NCBI GenBank assembly: GCA_022844125.1
Contig: JALHMI010000007.1
Coordinates: forward strand, 194,896-258,895
DNA length: 64,000 bases
From: Pirellulales bacterium
GTDB lineage: Bacteria; Planctomycetota; Planctomycetia; Pirellulales; PALSA-1355
Reading direction: 5' to 3'
Shown here piece after piece: positions 34,147 to 44,201 of this stretch (positions are counted from its first letter, which is position 1; each line of letters opens with the position of its first letter). The translations under genes and the position numbers were made by a program. Below the pieces are notes generated by a model, which was given only the letters and a program-made list of their open reading frames with translations, was not told the origin of the DNA and made no database searches.

Positions 34147-35481
34147 CTACAGGATGAACTTGCTCAGGTCTTCGTCGGCGGCGAGTTCGGCCAGACGTTG
34201 TGTGACGTAAGCCGCGTTGATGACGACGCGGCCCCGGTGCATGTCCGGTGCTTCGAAGCTGAGCTCCTCGAGCAGGCGTTCCATGATCGTGTACAGCCGG
34301 CGGGCGCCGATGTTCTGGCTCGACTGGTTCACCTGGTGCGCGTACTCGGCCAGGGCCTCGATGGCATCGTTCTCGAACACGATCTGCACGCCTTCGGTTT
34401 CGAGCAGTGCCTGATACTGCTTGGTCAGGGCGCAGTTGGGCTCGGTCAGGATGCGGACGAAGTCGGCCTTCGTCAGATCCTGCAGCTCCACGCGGATCGG
34501 GAAACGACCCTGCAGTTCGGGCATCAGTTCGCTGGGCTTTGCACGGTGGAAAGCGCCTGCGGCGACGAACAAGATATGGTCCGTTTTCACATAACCGTAT
34601 TTGGTTTGCACGGTCGTACCTTCGACGATCGGCAGCAGGTCGCGCTGGACCCCCTGGCGCGAGACGTCTGCCCCGCGCGCGTCGCTGGCGACCACTTTGT
34701 CGATCTCGTCGATAAAGACGATACCCAGGTTCTCGCTGAGTTCGACGGCCTTGGCGTGGACTTTTTCGTGATTGATCAGGGCGTCACATTCCTGCTCGAA
34801 CAGCACCCGGCGAGCATCGCTGACGCTCATTTCGCGGCGGACGCTCTGCTTGGGAATGAGCTTTTCAAACATCCCTTGCAGGTCGATATCCGAGTGCTCA
34901 ATGCCCATGCCGGTGAGCATCATCGGCGCCGCCTTCTTTTCCAGGTGAATCTCGACCTTGCTCTCGTCCATCTCGCCGGCCGCCAGGCGCGCGCGGATCT
35001 TTTCGCGGGTCCGCTCGTAGCGCTCCGGCGAGTTGGGAGAATCGGTGCCGATCTCATAAGCCGGCGGACGCGGGACGAGCAAGTCGAGCAGCCGCTCTTC
35101 CACTCGCTCGCGGGCTTCGGCTTCGATTTCCTTGCGCTCGGTTTCACGGACGATCAAGATCGCATTCTCCACAAGTTCGCGGATCATGCTCTCGACATCG
35201 CGGCCATAGTAGCCGACTTCGGTGTACTTGGTGGCCTCGACCTTGATGAACGGCGCGCCGGTGAGCCGGGCCAGGCGGCGGGCGATCTCGGTCTTGCCGA
35301 CGCCCGTGGGGCCGATCATCAGAATGTTCTTGGGCGCGACTTCGCCGCGCATCGTCTCGGAAAGTTGCTGCCGGCGCCAGCGGTTGCGAACGGCGATCGC
35401 CACCGCCCGCTTGGCGTCCTGCTGGGCAACGATGTGGGCATCAAGTTCAGCGACGATCTGCCGCGGGGTCAGGTCGCGCAT
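34147..35481 (-). CDS. hslU: HslU, ATPase subunit of the HslUV protease
   Basis: A 444-residue AAA+ unfoldase, normal length. [21 protein letters not shown] opens the protein, Walker A is [15 protein letters not shown] (about residue 57), the pore loop GYYGRD is intact, an intermediate helical domain follows, Walker B is [10 protein letters not shown], and the sensor region is [17 protein letters not shown]. The C-terminus DLSKFIL matches the HslV-activating tail. It unfolds substrates and feeds them to HslV. Its ATG at 35481 overlaps the end of hslV by 13 bases, so both are translated from one message. Confidence 0.97.
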   Translation of the reverse strand: MRDLTPRQIVAELDAHIVAQQDAKRAVAIAVRNRWRRQQLSETMRGEVAPKNILMIGPTGVGKTEIARRLARLTGAPFIKVEATKYTEVGYYGRDVESMIRELVENAILIVRETERKEIEAEARERVEERLLDLLVPRPPAYEIGTDSPNSPERYERTREKIRARLAAGEMDESKVEIHLEKKAAPMMLTGMGIEHSDIDLQGMFEKLIPKQSVRREMSVSDARRVLFEQECDALINHEKVHAKAVELSENLGIVFIDEIDKVVASDARGADVSRQGVQRDLLPIVEGTTVQTKYGYVKTDHILFVAAGAFHRAKPSELMPELQGRFPIRVELQDLTKADFVRILTEPNCALTKQYQALLETEGVQIVFENDAIEALAEYAHQVNQSSQNIGARRLYTIMERLLEELSFEAPDMHRGRVVINAAYVTQRLAELAADEDLSKFIL

Positions 35482-36011
35482 GGGAGCACCTCGACGTTGA
35501 TGTTTTCGTTCGTGTAGACGTCGATGCCGGCGGCGATCTGAAGGGCTTGCCTGACGATCTGGCCTGCATCGAGCGACGAGTGGGCAACCAGGGCTCTGGC
35601 CGCTGCGACGGCGTAGTTGCCCCCGGAACCAATCCCCAGCACGCCGTCGGTGGGCTGGATCACGTCGCCATTGCCCGTCACCAGGAGCGTGTGCTTCGCG
35701 TCGACAACGGTGAGCAGCGCCTCCAGGCGGCGGAGGGCTCGATCGGTGCGCCATTCCTTGGCCAGCTCGGTGGCGGCGCGGGGGACGTTGCCCGGGAAGT
35801 CGCGGAGCTTGGCTTCGAAGCGTTCGAGCAGGGCAAAGGCGTCGGCACTGGCGCCCGCGAAGCCGGTGATGACTTTGCCGTCGAGCAGGCGGCGAATCTT
35901 GTGGGCGTCGGCCTTCATGACGGTGTTGTTGAGGGTCACCTGGCCGTCGCCGCCGATGGCGACGTGCCCGTTATGGCGAACGGTGAGGATGGTTGTCGAA
36001 TGCGTGGTCAT
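35469..36011 (-). CDS. hslV: HslV, peptidase subunit of the HslUV protease
   Basis: A 180-residue Ntn-hydrolase of the proteasome beta type. The catalytic Thr is normally residue 1 after Met removal (TTI...); here the matching [19 protein letters not shown] is preceded by MTTHS, so a short propeptide must be cleaved after Ser5 (Thr6 = Thr1). [32 protein letters not shown] and [15 protein letters not shown] are all conserved. It cleaves proteins unfolded by HslU. It is the first gene of the hslVU pair. Confidence 0.97.
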   Translation of the reverse strand: MTTHSTTILTVRHNGHVAIGGDGQVTLNNTVMKADAHKIRRLLDGKVITGFAGASADAFALLERFEAKLRDFPGNVPRAATELAKEWRTDRALRRLEALLTVVDAKHTLLVTGNGDVIQPTDGVLGIGSGGNYAVAAARALVAHSSLDAGQIVRQALQIAAGIDVYTNENINVEVLPCAT

Positions 36012-36126
36012 GATATGCGCGGCCGAGGATAGCAGGGGGCGATGGCGAATGCGCGGCACACTCGCTGAGAACATGCTATCCGGCAGGGCCAACCGTTCGC
36101 TAGGGCCGATCAGGCGTCTGCAAAAG

Positions 36127-37245
36127 CTAGTCCGGCAGATCGACAATTTCATCGCCAGAAATGGTCGAAAGCTGCTGGTACAGCAGCATTTCAATGTCTT
36201 CGCTGATGAAGTGGGCCGAGCCATCGGCAAACAGGAAATGGCCGCCGCCGGGATGATCGCTGCGAAAGTTGGGGGCCACGTGCGCGCCGCAATTGTCGTC
36301 GGGATCCTGGCAACTGGTGGGGGTTCTGGTCCCCGAGGCGCCAGGCAGACTCTTCGAACCGTCGGTCGTGAGCGCTTCGGCGTTGACCCAGGCACTGGTG
36401 ACCGGATTCTTGTTCAGGGGCTCGAGCGTGCAAGCCACGACGGAGTAAAGGTACACGCCGAGTTCAGGGCCGACCAGGAAGGACGGTTCGGCATTGATCC
36501 AGGCCATGTAGGGCTGGCGCTGCGCGGCGAGTCCGGTCGCGAGGGCGAAGCGATCCTGGCCGGGGCGCGTCGCGGCGGAAACTTGCCAGTTATCGCCGAA
36601 GGCCCCTTCGCCCATCGCAATTGACCTCGACGTGCCGTCGGTGATCTTTCGCATGGGGACGGCCCAGTTGAAATCGAACATGCCGCGCTCGCTTTCGAAG
36701 GGGGCCTTCCTGTTGGCCTGGTAGGGCGGGAATGACCAGGCATCGGTCACGCCCTTGCAGAAGGCGTAGTTCGTCGTGCCAAATGACTGGTCAGACCGGA
36801 ACACGTTATCGGGAACGAGGGAGTTGATCACCAGGAGCAAGACCTTGTCCTGCAGTGGATTGTCGCCCGAGTTCGAGGGGCAACTGAAGATGGGGACAAC
36901 CGTCTCGGCGACTTCGGGGCGTTGTTTGAACCACGGCAGTTTCTGGTTATAGAGCCCATGCAGGGCCGTCTCCTCGAAGTATGGCATCAGCATCGCGTGC
37001 GGGCTGGCGAAGACGTCGGCCGCTCTGCGCGGATTGACGCAGCCGGCCGGCGGGAAGGTCTTCAGCGCATCGTGATAGTTCTGCAGCGCGATGCCGAACT
37101 GTTTCAGGTTCGAGACACATTTCGAGCGGCGAGCGGCTTCGCGGGCTGCCTGGATAGCGGGCAGCAGAAGTGCGACCAGCACTCCAATGATCGCGATGAC
37201 GACGAGCAACTCGACGAGCGTGAACGCGGTTCTGCGCCGGTCCAT
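36127..37245 (-). CDS. DUF1559 protein with type IV pilin-like N-terminus (paralogue 1)
   Basis: A 372-residue protein typical of planctomycetes. The N-terminus [18 protein letters not shown] is a prepilin methylation motif (cleavage before Phe, Glu5 present) followed by a hydrophobic helix. The DUF1559 domain ends with the H-x9-DG motif ([13 protein letters not shown]). Function is unknown; it probably forms a pseudopilin-like or surface structure. It shares runs of near-identical sequence with the second copy at 45496 (YGTTNY type block, [25 protein letters not shown]), 8 kb away on the other strand. ATG 37245 is the start that yields the prepilin leader. Confidence 0.93.
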   Translation of the reverse strand: MDRRRTAFTLVELLVVIAIIGVLVALLLPAIQAAREAARRSKCVSNLKQFGIALQNYHDALKTFPPAGCVNPRRAADVFASPHAMLMPYFEETALHGLYNQKLPWFKQRPEVAETVVPIFSCPSNSGDNPLQDKVLLLVINSLVPDNVFRSDQSFGTTNYAFCKGVTDAWSFPPYQANRKAPFESERGMFDFNWAVPMRKITDGTSRSIAMGEGAFGDNWQVSAATRPGQDRFALATGLAAQRQPYMAWINAEPSFLVGPELGVYLYSVVACTLEPLNKNPVTSAWVNAEALTTDGSKSLPGASGTRTPTSCQDPDDNCGAHVAPNFRSDHPGGGHFLFADGSAHFISEDIEMLLYQQLSTISGDEIVDLPD

Positions 37246-37407
37246 GACGGAATCCCCGAAAAGCGCTGCCTCAAGCGGACCGGCACTGCCTTGACCCCCA
37301 CGACATGTGCCGTGCCAACCACACGCTGTTTTCCGCACTGTAGTGATTGACATGCTCCATCGTCAAGGAAGATCGGGCGAGAAGTGGTCGAATTCATGGT
37401 CGCGCAG

Positions 37408-38103
37408 TTACGACCGGTGCGGCGTGCGTTCCAGGTGATCGCCGAAGGTGGCTGACACTTCGAGCGCGGCGGACAGCCGAGCGAGGTACTCGTCGCGTGG
37501 AATTTCGATTGCTCCGAGGCTGGCCGTATGAGAGGTCTTCTGCTGGATGTCGAAGAGTTGGTAGCCGCGGGATCGCAAATGGTTGACGAGGTGCACGAGC
37601 GCGACCTTGGACGCATCGCTGACGCGGTGGAACATGGACTCGCCGGCGAATAGCCCGCCGATCGCGACGCCGTAGGCGCCTCCCACGAGCGCGCCGTCTT
37701 GCCAGACTTCGATGCTGTGGGCATGGCCGAGTTCGAATAGCCGGGTGTAGGCCGCGATCATAGGGGGCGAAAGCCAGGTGTTATGGCGACGACCGCCGGC
37801 CGTGGCGCAGCCTTCGATGACACCGGCAAAGTCGCGATCGCAAGAGACTTCGAACATGCCGCTACGGCAGGTGCGGGCCAGGCGACGCGAAACGTGGAGC
37901 CCATCGAGCTCGAAGATCGCGCGGGGGTCGGGCGACCACCAGACGATGACATCGGTGCCGTCGAAGACTGGCCAGGGAAAGATACCGTGCGCATACGCGT
38001 CCAGCAACCATTCAGGCGTGAGCTTTCCGCCGAAGAGGACGACCCCCTCGGGCTCGGCAAGTTGAGCGGGCGGAAAGTACTTTGATTTTGCGAGGGCCGG
38101 CAT
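37408..38103 (-). CDS. aat: Leucyl/phenylalanyl-tRNA-protein transferase
   Basis: A 231-residue protein of normal length. YAHGIFPWP, IVWWSPDPRAIFEL, GGAYGVAIGGLFAGESMF and LFDIQQKTSHTASLGAIEIPR match the conserved blocks of Aat, with minor changes in the last (usually D-x-Q-x-x-T-x-H-L). It adds Leu or Phe to N-terminal basic residues, targeting proteins to ClpAP in the N-end rule. It is divergent from the second HtrA gene. Confidence 0.93.
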   Translation of the reverse strand: MPALAKSKYFPPAQLAEPEGVVLFGGKLTPEWLLDAYAHGIFPWPVFDGTDVIVWWSPDPRAIFELDGLHVSRRLARTCRSGMFEVSCDRDFAGVIEGCATAGGRRHNTWLSPPMIAAYTRLFELGHAHSIEVWQDGALVGGAYGVAIGGLFAGESMFHRVSDASKVALVHLVNHLRSRGYQLFDIQQKTSHTASLGAIEIPRDEYLARLSAALEVSATFGDHLERTPHRS

Positions 38104-38188
38104 AGCGTGTTTCCGCAATCGTTCGCAGATCCCGCTCCACATGCTGGAGCGCGACACCGGAATGCTAGGGAATCGGCGCGGCGATTGC

Positions 38189-38194
38189 TATACT
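38189..38194 (+). promoter_or_regulatory. Predicted extended -10 promoter of the membrane HtrA gene
   Basis: TTGC-TATACT places a TG-type extension before the TATACT hexamer, about 75 bases before ATG 38269. No good -35 is seen, as usual for extended -10 promoters. Confidence 0.4.
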
Positions 38195-38268
38195 CGAAGT
38201 GGAGGTTTGGTCGATCCCGCGTGGCCCGCCGCTAGGGCCTGCTTTCTCGCAAATGTCGCAATTCTTCG

Positions 38269-39432
38269 ATGGACGAAATCGTCACACCTCCACCGCCTCC
38301 CTATCGAGAGCCGCGCACCGGTTCCGGGCTGCCGTGGCTGCTCACGCTGCTGGTGATTCTGATCGTCTTTCTGCTGATGCCGTGGTTTGTCGAGCGGCTG
38401 TACTACTCGATGACGATTGGCAAAGAGCGGGCGCAGGTGGAGTCGGCCCGCGAGCAGTTGCCAACGCCAGGGTTGACGGAGATTGCAAGGCAATCGGCGG
38501 TGGTAGCCAAGGCGATCGGTCCCAGCGTGGTGCATATCGACACGATTCAGGAGTATGCATCGCGGGAGCAACTGTTCGGCGCGCGGGCGACGCGGCAGGC
38601 AGTCGGCCAGGGTTCGGGCGTGATCGTCGACGAAGCGGGCTACATCGTCACGAACAATCACGTGGTCGAAAACGCCAGCGAGATCATGGTCAACCTGAGC
38701 GGCAACGAGCGCCGGCCGGCGACGGTGGTGGGGCTCGACGAGCCGACCGACCTGGCTGTGCTCAAGATCGACTCGGGCGGATTGATCGCGGCCGATTGGG
38801 GCGACAGCGACACGCTCGAAGTTGGATCGCTGGTGTGGGCCGTGGGAAATCCATTCGGTCTGGACCGTAGTGTCACGTTCGGCATCGTCAGCGCCAAGAA
38901 TCGGCGAGGCTTTCAGGGAACGAGCGCCTATCAGGACTTCCTGCAGACCGATGCGGCAATCAATCCGGGCAACTCGGGCGGCCCGCTGGTGGATGTGACC
39001 GGCAAGATCGTGGGGATTAATACCGCAATCGTGGGCCGCAGCTACCAGGGCGTGAGTTTCTCGATTCCTACGTCGCTGGCCAAGGACGTGTACGAGCGGT
39101 TGCGCGAGAGCGGACGCGTGGTGCGGGGATACCTGGGCGTGGAACATCAGAACCTCAACGAGGAACTGGCCGAGAAGTTCGGTGTTGGAACGCTCGATGG
39201 GGTCATCGTGGCTCGCGTGGCGCCGCGTTCGCCGGCTCAGAAGGCGGGCATCGAGGTCGGAGACATCATCGTCGAGTGGGACGGCCAGCCGATTCACGAC
39301 GCCACGGAACTCTCCATGCTGGTCGGCAAGACACCGGTCGGCAAGAGCGTGACTCTCAAGATCATCCGCAATGGCAGGCCGCAGGACGTCACGATTCAGG
39401 TCGAAGAGCGGCCCGTGCAGTTCGGCAGGTAG
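38269..39432 (+). CDS. Membrane-anchored HtrA/DegS-like serine protease with one PDZ domain
   Basis: A 387-residue protein. A Pro-rich cytoplasmic N-terminus (TPPPPPYREP) precedes one membrane segment (LPWLLTLLVILIVFLLMPWFV), so the catalytic part faces the periplasm. The triad is in TNNHVVEN (His), TDLAVLK (Asp) and NPGNSGGPL (Ser). One PDZ domain ends the protein (SPAQKAGIEVGDIIVEWDG). This is the DegS/HtrA architecture, which can act in envelope stress signalling as well as quality control. No anti-sigma factor substrate is seen nearby. Confidence 0.92.
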   Translation: MDEIVTPPPPPYREPRTGSGLPWLLTLLVILIVFLLMPWFVERLYYSMTIGKERAQVESAREQLPTPGLTEIARQSAVVAKAIGPSVVHIDTIQEYASREQLFGARATRQAVGQGSGVIVDEAGYIVTNNHVVENASEIMVNLSGNERRPATVVGLDEPTDLAVLKIDSGGLIAADWGDSDTLEVGSLVWAVGNPFGLDRSVTFGIVSAKNRRGFQGTSAYQDFLQTDAAINPGNSGGPLVDVTGKIVGINTAIVGRSYQGVSFSIPTSLAKDVYERLRESGRVVRGYLGVEHQNLNEELAEKFGVGTLDGVIVARVAPRSPAQKAGIEVGDIIVEWDGQPIHDATELSMLVGKTPVGKSVTLKIIRNGRPQDVTIQVEERPVQFGR

Positions 39433-39452
39433 TGACCTGACGGCGCGCGGGC

Positions 39453-39458
39453 TATAAT
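39453..39458 (+). promoter_or_regulatory. Predicted -10 element upstream of dnaG
   Basis: A perfect TATAAT, 58 bases before GTG 39516 and only 13 before the in-frame ATG 39471. The -35 region overlaps the stop of the HtrA gene and is weak. If used, transcription would begin near 39465, arguing for the GTG start. Confidence 0.45.
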
Positions 39459-39515
39459 CGACCGTTGGCGATGCCCCACTATTGGCTCGCCTTTCTTGCC
39501 AGATGGAGCGCAGCG

Positions 39516-41387
39516 GTGTCGGGCCTGTCGTTTGAAATCAAGGAGCGGGTGAAGCAGGCCACGGACATCGTCGACCTGGTTGGCAGCTTTTTGCCGCTGC
39601 GGCGCGAGGGAGGCGGCTTTAAGGCCCTGTGCCCGTGGCATGACGATTCGCGCCCCAGTCTGCAAGTGAATCCGGAGCGGCAGTCTTTCCGTTGCTTCGT
39701 CTGCGACATCGGCGGCGATGTGTTCAGTTTCATGATGCGGATGGAGGGCATCGAATTCCCCGAGGCTTTGCGGATGCTCGCCGATCGGGCGAACATCTCG
39801 CTGAAGGAGCAGACGCCTGCCATGCAGGGGGCGAACGACGACAAGCGGCTCCTCTATCAAGCGATGGCCTGGGTCGACGAGCAGTATCACGCCTTCTTGA
39901 TGAAGAACCCGGCGGCACAGGCGGCGCGCGATTATGTAAAGTCCCGCGGCATCACGGTCGAAAACGTGCGGCGCTTTCAGATCGGCTTTGCTCCGGACGA
40001 ATGGAGCTGGCTGCTTGAGCAGGCCAAAGGCACGCCGTTCAACGCCGCAATGCTCGAGAAGATCGGCGTCATCGCGCGGCGCCGGCAAGGACCGGGCTAC
40101 TACGATCGGTTCAAAGGCCGGGTGATGTTTCCGATTTTCGACGGCCAATCGCGCGCGGTCGGTACGGGTGGGCGCATCCTGCCAGGCGTGGCGCCTGCGG
40201 ACGCGGCCAAGTACGTGAACTCGCCCGAGACGCCGCTGTTCTCCAAGAGCAGATTGCTCTATGGGCTGAACCATGCCCGCGAGGCGATTCGCAAGACCAG
40301 CGTGGCGCTGGTCGTGGAGGGGTACACCGACTGCATCATCGCGCATCAGTTTGGTTTTGAAAACTGCGTGGCGGTGCTGGGGACGGCGCTCGGCGAGGGG
40401 CACATTCAACTTCTGAAGCGCTACTCGCGCGACGCCGATCGGATTCGCGTGGTGCTCGTGCTGGATGGCGACGAAGCCGGACGCAAGCGAGCCAAGGAAG
40501 TCCTGGAGCTGTTCGTATCGGCGAACGTCGATCTGCGGGTGCTGACGCTGCCTGACGACTCCGATCCGGCGGACTATCTGTTGGCGCACGGGGCCGACGC
40601 GTTTGGCAAACTTACCGAAAGCGCCTCGGATGCGCTCTCACACGCGTTTGACACGGCGACCGAGTCGATCGATTTGCAGAACGATTTGCATGCAGCGACG
40701 ACGGCGCTCGAACAGCTTGTGGGGACAATTGCGAAAGCACCGCGATTGCGGGGAGATACGCAAGTTGAAGATCGGTTAAGAGAGGAGAAGTTTTTACAAC
40801 GGCTAGCGACCGATTTTCGCGTTCCCGAAGGGCAAGTTCGCGAGTTGATGACGCAATTGCGGCGAAAAACGGCGTCTCGGCAAGCGATTCAGGACATGCC
40901 AGCTAGCAAACGCGAGAAAATTGAGCCGCTGGAGCGCGAATTGCTGGAGCTACTGATTGCTCAGCCGAACCTGGTCGAGCGGTTTGCCAGATTGGTGCGC
41001 CGCGAACAAGTGAACGGCGAGATGTGCCGCGATGTTTACTCGCGGTGTGTAGAACTGTGGTCGCAAGGAATCGTGCCCGACTTCTCGCGACTGTTGTTGG
41101 AGATTGACGACCCAGTGGTTAAAACGATGCTCGTGGAACTTGATGAGTCGGGTGGCCGCAAGGCAGCCGCGGAACTTCAAGCTCGCGTGCACGACGTACT
41201 CGCCGGCTTTGAGCGCCGCGAGCGCGAACAACAAGTTCGCCATCGCACCAGCCAGCTCAAGCAAAGTAATCTCACCGCGGAGGATGAACTGGCCGTGCTG
41301 TTGGAGCTACAGCGCCATCAGCAGGCCGCGCAACAAGCACTTGAAGATCGTTCCCGGCTGGGCATTTCCGATCCCACGGAAGGGTAG
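39516..41387 (+). CDS. dnaG: DNA primase DnaG
   Basis: A 623-residue protein. N-terminal CHC2 zinc finger (CPWHDDSRPSLQV to RCFVC), then the core with VVEGYTDCIIAHQFG and DGDEAGRKRAKEV (Toprim Glu and Asp metal ligands), then a DnaB-interacting helical C-terminus. It makes RNA primers at the replication fork. GTG 39516 (MSGLSFEIKERV) is chosen: it has a GGAG box at the right distance and a standard N-terminus; ATG 39471 would be nearly leaderless from the predicted promoter. The last about 220 residues use more A/T-ending codons (TTA, CTA, CAA, AAA) than the rest. rpoD follows after 122 bases, as in the classical macromolecular synthesis operon without rpsU. Confidence 0.96.
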   Translation: MSGLSFEIKERVKQATDIVDLVGSFLPLRREGGGFKALCPWHDDSRPSLQVNPERQSFRCFVCDIGGDVFSFMMRMEGIEFPEALRMLADRANISLKEQTPAMQGANDDKRLLYQAMAWVDEQYHAFLMKNPAAQAARDYVKSRGITVENVRRFQIGFAPDEWSWLLEQAKGTPFNAAMLEKIGVIARRRQGPGYYDRFKGRVMFPIFDGQSRAVGTGGRILPGVAPADAAKYVNSPETPLFSKSRLLYGLNHAREAIRKTSVALVVEGYTDCIIAHQFGFENCVAVLGTALGEGHIQLLKRYSRDADRIRVVLVLDGDEAGRKRAKEVLELFVSANVDLRVLTLPDDSDPADYLLAHGADAFGKLTESASDALSHAFDTATESIDLQNDLHAATTALEQLVGTIAKAPRLRGDTQVEDRLREEKFLQRLATDFRVPEGQVRELMTQLRRKTASRQAIQDMPASKREKIEPLERELLELLIAQPNLVERFARLVRREQVNGEMCRDVYSRCVELWSQGIVPDFSRLLLEIDDPVVKTMLVELDESGGRKAAAELQARVHDVLAGFERREREQQVRHRTSQLKQSNLTAEDELAVLLELQRHQQAAQQALEDRSRLGISDPTEG

Positions 41388-41509
41388 GATGCACCATTAA
41401 GCCGGTTGGCTCGCACGGCACCGACAGAGCACGATGCTCATGGTCGTCAGGCCGTCCGGCCCATCGAATGTCAACGGGGGCACCCGCGTGCCCAGGGAGG
41501 ATTTGACAG

Positions 41510-43159
41510 GTGGACCATTCCAATCCGGAGTTGCAGGCACTTCTAGTTCAAGGCAAGACCCAAGGCTATTTGACCTACGATCAGGTCAATCACTATCTGC
41601 CCGATGAGGCAGTCAACCCCGAGAAGCTCGACAGCCTGCTCATCGCGCTCGATGAGGCCGGCATCGAACTGGTCAGCGAAGAGCCGACCGCCGCAACGCT
41701 CACGGTCGTGGGTGGCGAGAGCACCGATGAGAGCGAAGTTGGCGGACTCACGCCCCTGCCCGCCCGCGAGCTGCCGAAGTTGAGCGACGACCCGATCCGG
41801 ATGTACCTCACGCAGATGGCCGAGATCCCGCTGCTCACCCGAGCCGAAGAGATCGCGCTGGCCAAGAAGATTGAAGTCACACGGAAGCGTTTTCGCCGCA
41901 CGGTGCTGGGCTGTAACTACGCCCTGGCCGCCACCGTTCGCGTTCTGAAGGACGTGAACAGCGGCGCGTTGCCGTTCGACCGCACGATCAAGGTCTCGCT
42001 GACCGAACGTTTGACCAAAGAGCAGATCATGGCCCGGATGCCGCACAACCTGGCGACACTGGACCACGTGATCGAGCGAAATCGCAAGCACTTCAAGAAG
42101 CTGATCAGCCGCTCGACCGAGGCCGATCAAGCGGCCACGGCTCGCAAGCAATTGATTCGCGGCCGCTGGAAGGGCCTGGCATTGGTTGAAGAACTGAGCC
42201 TCCGCACGCGGCGCGTGCAGCCGCTGGTCCGACAGCTCAAGGAGATGTCGCGGCGAATGGATGCGATTCGTAGCCGGCTCGCGCAACTCAAGAGCCAGCC
42301 GGCGCTCCAGGACGAGCGAAGCCTGCTGCGCAAGGAACTGCACGACCTGATGCTGACCGCGCTCGAAAGCCCGACCAGCCTGCGCAACAGGATCGCGACG
42401 ATCGAGAAACAGTACACCGATTACGAACTGGTGAAGCGGCAACTTTCGAGCGGCAACCTGCGGCTCGTGGTGTCGATTGCCAAGAAGTATCGCAACCGGG
42501 GGCTGAGCTTCCTCGACCTGATTCAGGAAGGCAACACCGGCCTGATGCGGGCGGTCGACAAGTTTGAGTATCGCCGTGGGTTCAAATTCTCGACTTATGC
42601 CACGTGGTGGATTCGACAGGCGATTACTCGGGCGATTGCCGATCAGGCCCGGACGATTCGGATTCCGGTGCACATGATCGACGTGCTCTCGCGGTTGCGA
42701 AACGTTTCGAAGCGGTTGCAGCAGGAGTTGGGACGCGAAGCGACGACCGAGGAGATTGCCGTCGCGGCCGAGTTGAGCGTCGAAGAAACGCGCCGGGTGC
42801 TGAGCATCGGCCGGCAGCCGGTGAGCCTCGACCGTCCAGTGGGCGAGAGCGAGGATTGCAGCTTTGGCGAGTTCATCGAAGACTCGGGCAGCGAGAGCCC
42901 GATGGTCACGGCCGGGCAAGCGATGCTTCGCGACCGGATTGAAGGGTTGCTGAAGACGCTGACCTATCGCGAGCGGGAGATCATTCGCCTGCGGTATGGC
43001 CTGGGGGATGGCTACACCTACACGCTTGAGGAGGTAGGCCGGATCTTTAAGGTCACCCGCGAACGCGTTCGCCAGATCGAAGCCAAGGCCGTCCGCAAGC
43101 TGCAGCACCCAGTGCGGAGCCAGCAACTCGAGGGCTTTTTGAGCGGGATGGCGGGGTAG
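41510..43159 (+). CDS. rpoD: RNA polymerase primary sigma factor (RpoD/SigA type)
   Basis: A 549-residue protein from GTG 41510, with GGGAGG 9 bases upstream. Region 1.1-like N-terminus ([22 protein letters not shown]), region 1.2 ([22 protein letters not shown]), region 2 ([14 protein letters not shown] to [17 protein letters not shown]), region 3 and region 4 HTH ([26 protein letters not shown]) are all present. The non-conserved stretch between 1.2 and 2 is rather long. It directs housekeeping transcription. The dnaG-rpoD order is the ancestral one. A perfect terminator follows. Confidence 0.97.
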   Translation: MDHSNPELQALLVQGKTQGYLTYDQVNHYLPDEAVNPEKLDSLLIALDEAGIELVSEEPTAATLTVVGGESTDESEVGGLTPLPARELPKLSDDPIRMYLTQMAEIPLLTRAEEIALAKKIEVTRKRFRRTVLGCNYALAATVRVLKDVNSGALPFDRTIKVSLTERLTKEQIMARMPHNLATLDHVIERNRKHFKKLISRSTEADQAATARKQLIRGRWKGLALVEELSLRTRRVQPLVRQLKEMSRRMDAIRSRLAQLKSQPALQDERSLLRKELHDLMLTALESPTSLRNRIATIEKQYTDYELVKRQLSSGNLRLVVSIAKKYRNRGLSFLDLIQEGNTGLMRAVDKFEYRRGFKFSTYATWWIRQAITRAIADQARTIRIPVHMIDVLSRLRNVSKRLQQELGREATTEEIAVAAELSVEETRRVLSIGRQPVSLDRPVGESEDCSFGEFIEDSGSESPMVTAGQAMLRDRIEGLLKTLTYREREIIRLRYGLGDGYTYTLEEVGRIFKVTRERVRQIEAKAVRKLQHPVRSQQLEGFLSGMAG

Positions 43160-43215
43160 TGCAGCGGGCGAGAACGGCGGGAGAATGCCCGCCCGTGGAT
43201 GTCAAGTAACTCAAG

Positions 43216-43252
43216 GCCGTGGACCGTTTTCGGTCCACGGCTTTTTTATTTT
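43216..43252 (+). terminator. Intrinsic terminator of dnaG-rpoD
   Basis: Perfect 11-bp stem GCCGTGGACCG / CGGTCCACGGC with a TTTT loop, followed by TTTTTTATTTT. Confidence 0.96.
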
Positions 43253-43322
43253 GCCTGGAAATTCTGGCTGGCCTGATACAATACAACACTCAAATAAGCT
43301 ACCGAGATGGGAACGTACGCAT

Positions 43323-44042
43323 ATGAGTGTTAGTGCCAGTGCCCTTGCCGAATTGCATCGGATTCACAAGCAATTGGGCGACTTGAGGGAACGCAAAGAT
43401 CGCGGGCCGCGGCAGATCAAGGCGCGCGAATTCAACCTCGCCAAGCAGAATGAGGAACTGTCCAAACTGCAGGCCGAACAGAAGGCCGGCCGGGTGCGGA
43501 GCGACCAAAAGCAACTGCTGCTGCGATCGAGCGAGCAGAAGATCGAGGATCTGAAGGTCAAGCTGAATCAGGCCTCCAGCAATCGCGAGTACCAGGCCCT
43601 GAAGGATCAGATCGCCGCCGATCAGATGGCCGGCAGCGTACTTTCCGACGAGATCCTGGAGGCGATGGAGAAAATTGACGAGCTGGCCGCGCATATCGCC
43701 GAGCAGCAAAAGAACATCGAGGCCGCGAAAGTCGAAGTGGCCCGGGCCACGGCTGCCGTTCGCGAGCAGGCCGGCATGCTCGATTCCGAAATCGCCCGGC
43801 TGGAAAGCGAACTGAAGGAAGCCGAGTCGAAGCTTCCCGGCGACTTTCTGGATACCTACAAGCGGCTCGTCAAAGGCAAAGGCGAGGATGCGATGGCCGA
43901 GGCCCAGGGGGACTTCTGCGGCGGGTGCTATCAGCAGCTTACGCCGAATAACATGGCCGAGTTGCAGATGTCCAGGGCAATCGTGTGCCGGAATTGTGGT
44001 CGGTTGGTATACAAGGCCGAGGATCGGTCGCCGTCAGCGTAG
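43323..44042 (+). CDS. Coiled-coil C4 zinc-ribbon protein (CdsZ/CT398-like)
   Basis: A 239-residue protein. Residues 5-180 form a long antiparallel coiled coil (LHRIHKQLGDLRERKDR, SSEQKIEDLKVKLNQ, NREYQALKDQIAADQ, LESELKEAESKL), and the C-terminus is a four-Cys ribbon (FCGGCYQQL ... VCRNCGRLVY). Chlamydial CT398, a relative in the same superphylum, binds sigma-54 and secretion parts; DksA-like roles have also been proposed. Here it sits between rpoD and greA, a context that suggests a link to transcription. That link is inference. Confidence 0.8.
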   Translation: MSVSASALAELHRIHKQLGDLRERKDRGPRQIKAREFNLAKQNEELSKLQAEQKAGRVRSDQKQLLLRSSEQKIEDLKVKLNQASSNREYQALKDQIAADQMAGSVLSDEILEAMEKIDELAAHIAEQQKNIEAAKVEVARATAAVREQAGMLDSEIARLESELKEAESKLPGDFLDTYKRLVKGKGEDAMAEAQGDFCGGCYQQLTPNNMAELQMSRAIVCRNCGRLVYKAEDRSPSA

Positions 44043-44138
44043 CGGCGAACGACCGCGGGCAGGGCCGTGGCCGGTGGCGAAGTCGTCCCTTTTCACCGTT
44101 TACACTGCCCCGAGCTTCGATAAGAATAAATGGCGGTT

Positions 44139-44166
44139 GGTCTCCTCGCGGGGGCCTTTTTTGTTT
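44139..44166 (+). terminator. Intrinsic terminator after the zinc-ribbon gene
   Basis: GGTCTCC (44139-44145) and GGGGGCC (44150-44156) pair with two G-U pairs around TCGC, followed by TTTTTTGTTTT. It lies 60 bases before greA, which therefore needs its own promoter or read-through. Confidence 0.7.
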
Positions 44167-44201
44167 TCGTGAGTCTCATATCTCGTTGGATGGGCGTTCT
44201 C

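Noticed and set aside
43251-43282. TTGCCT and TACAAT upstream of the zinc-ribbon gene as a promoter
   Set aside because: The 20-base spacing is too long and the -35 overlaps the rpoD terminator tail.
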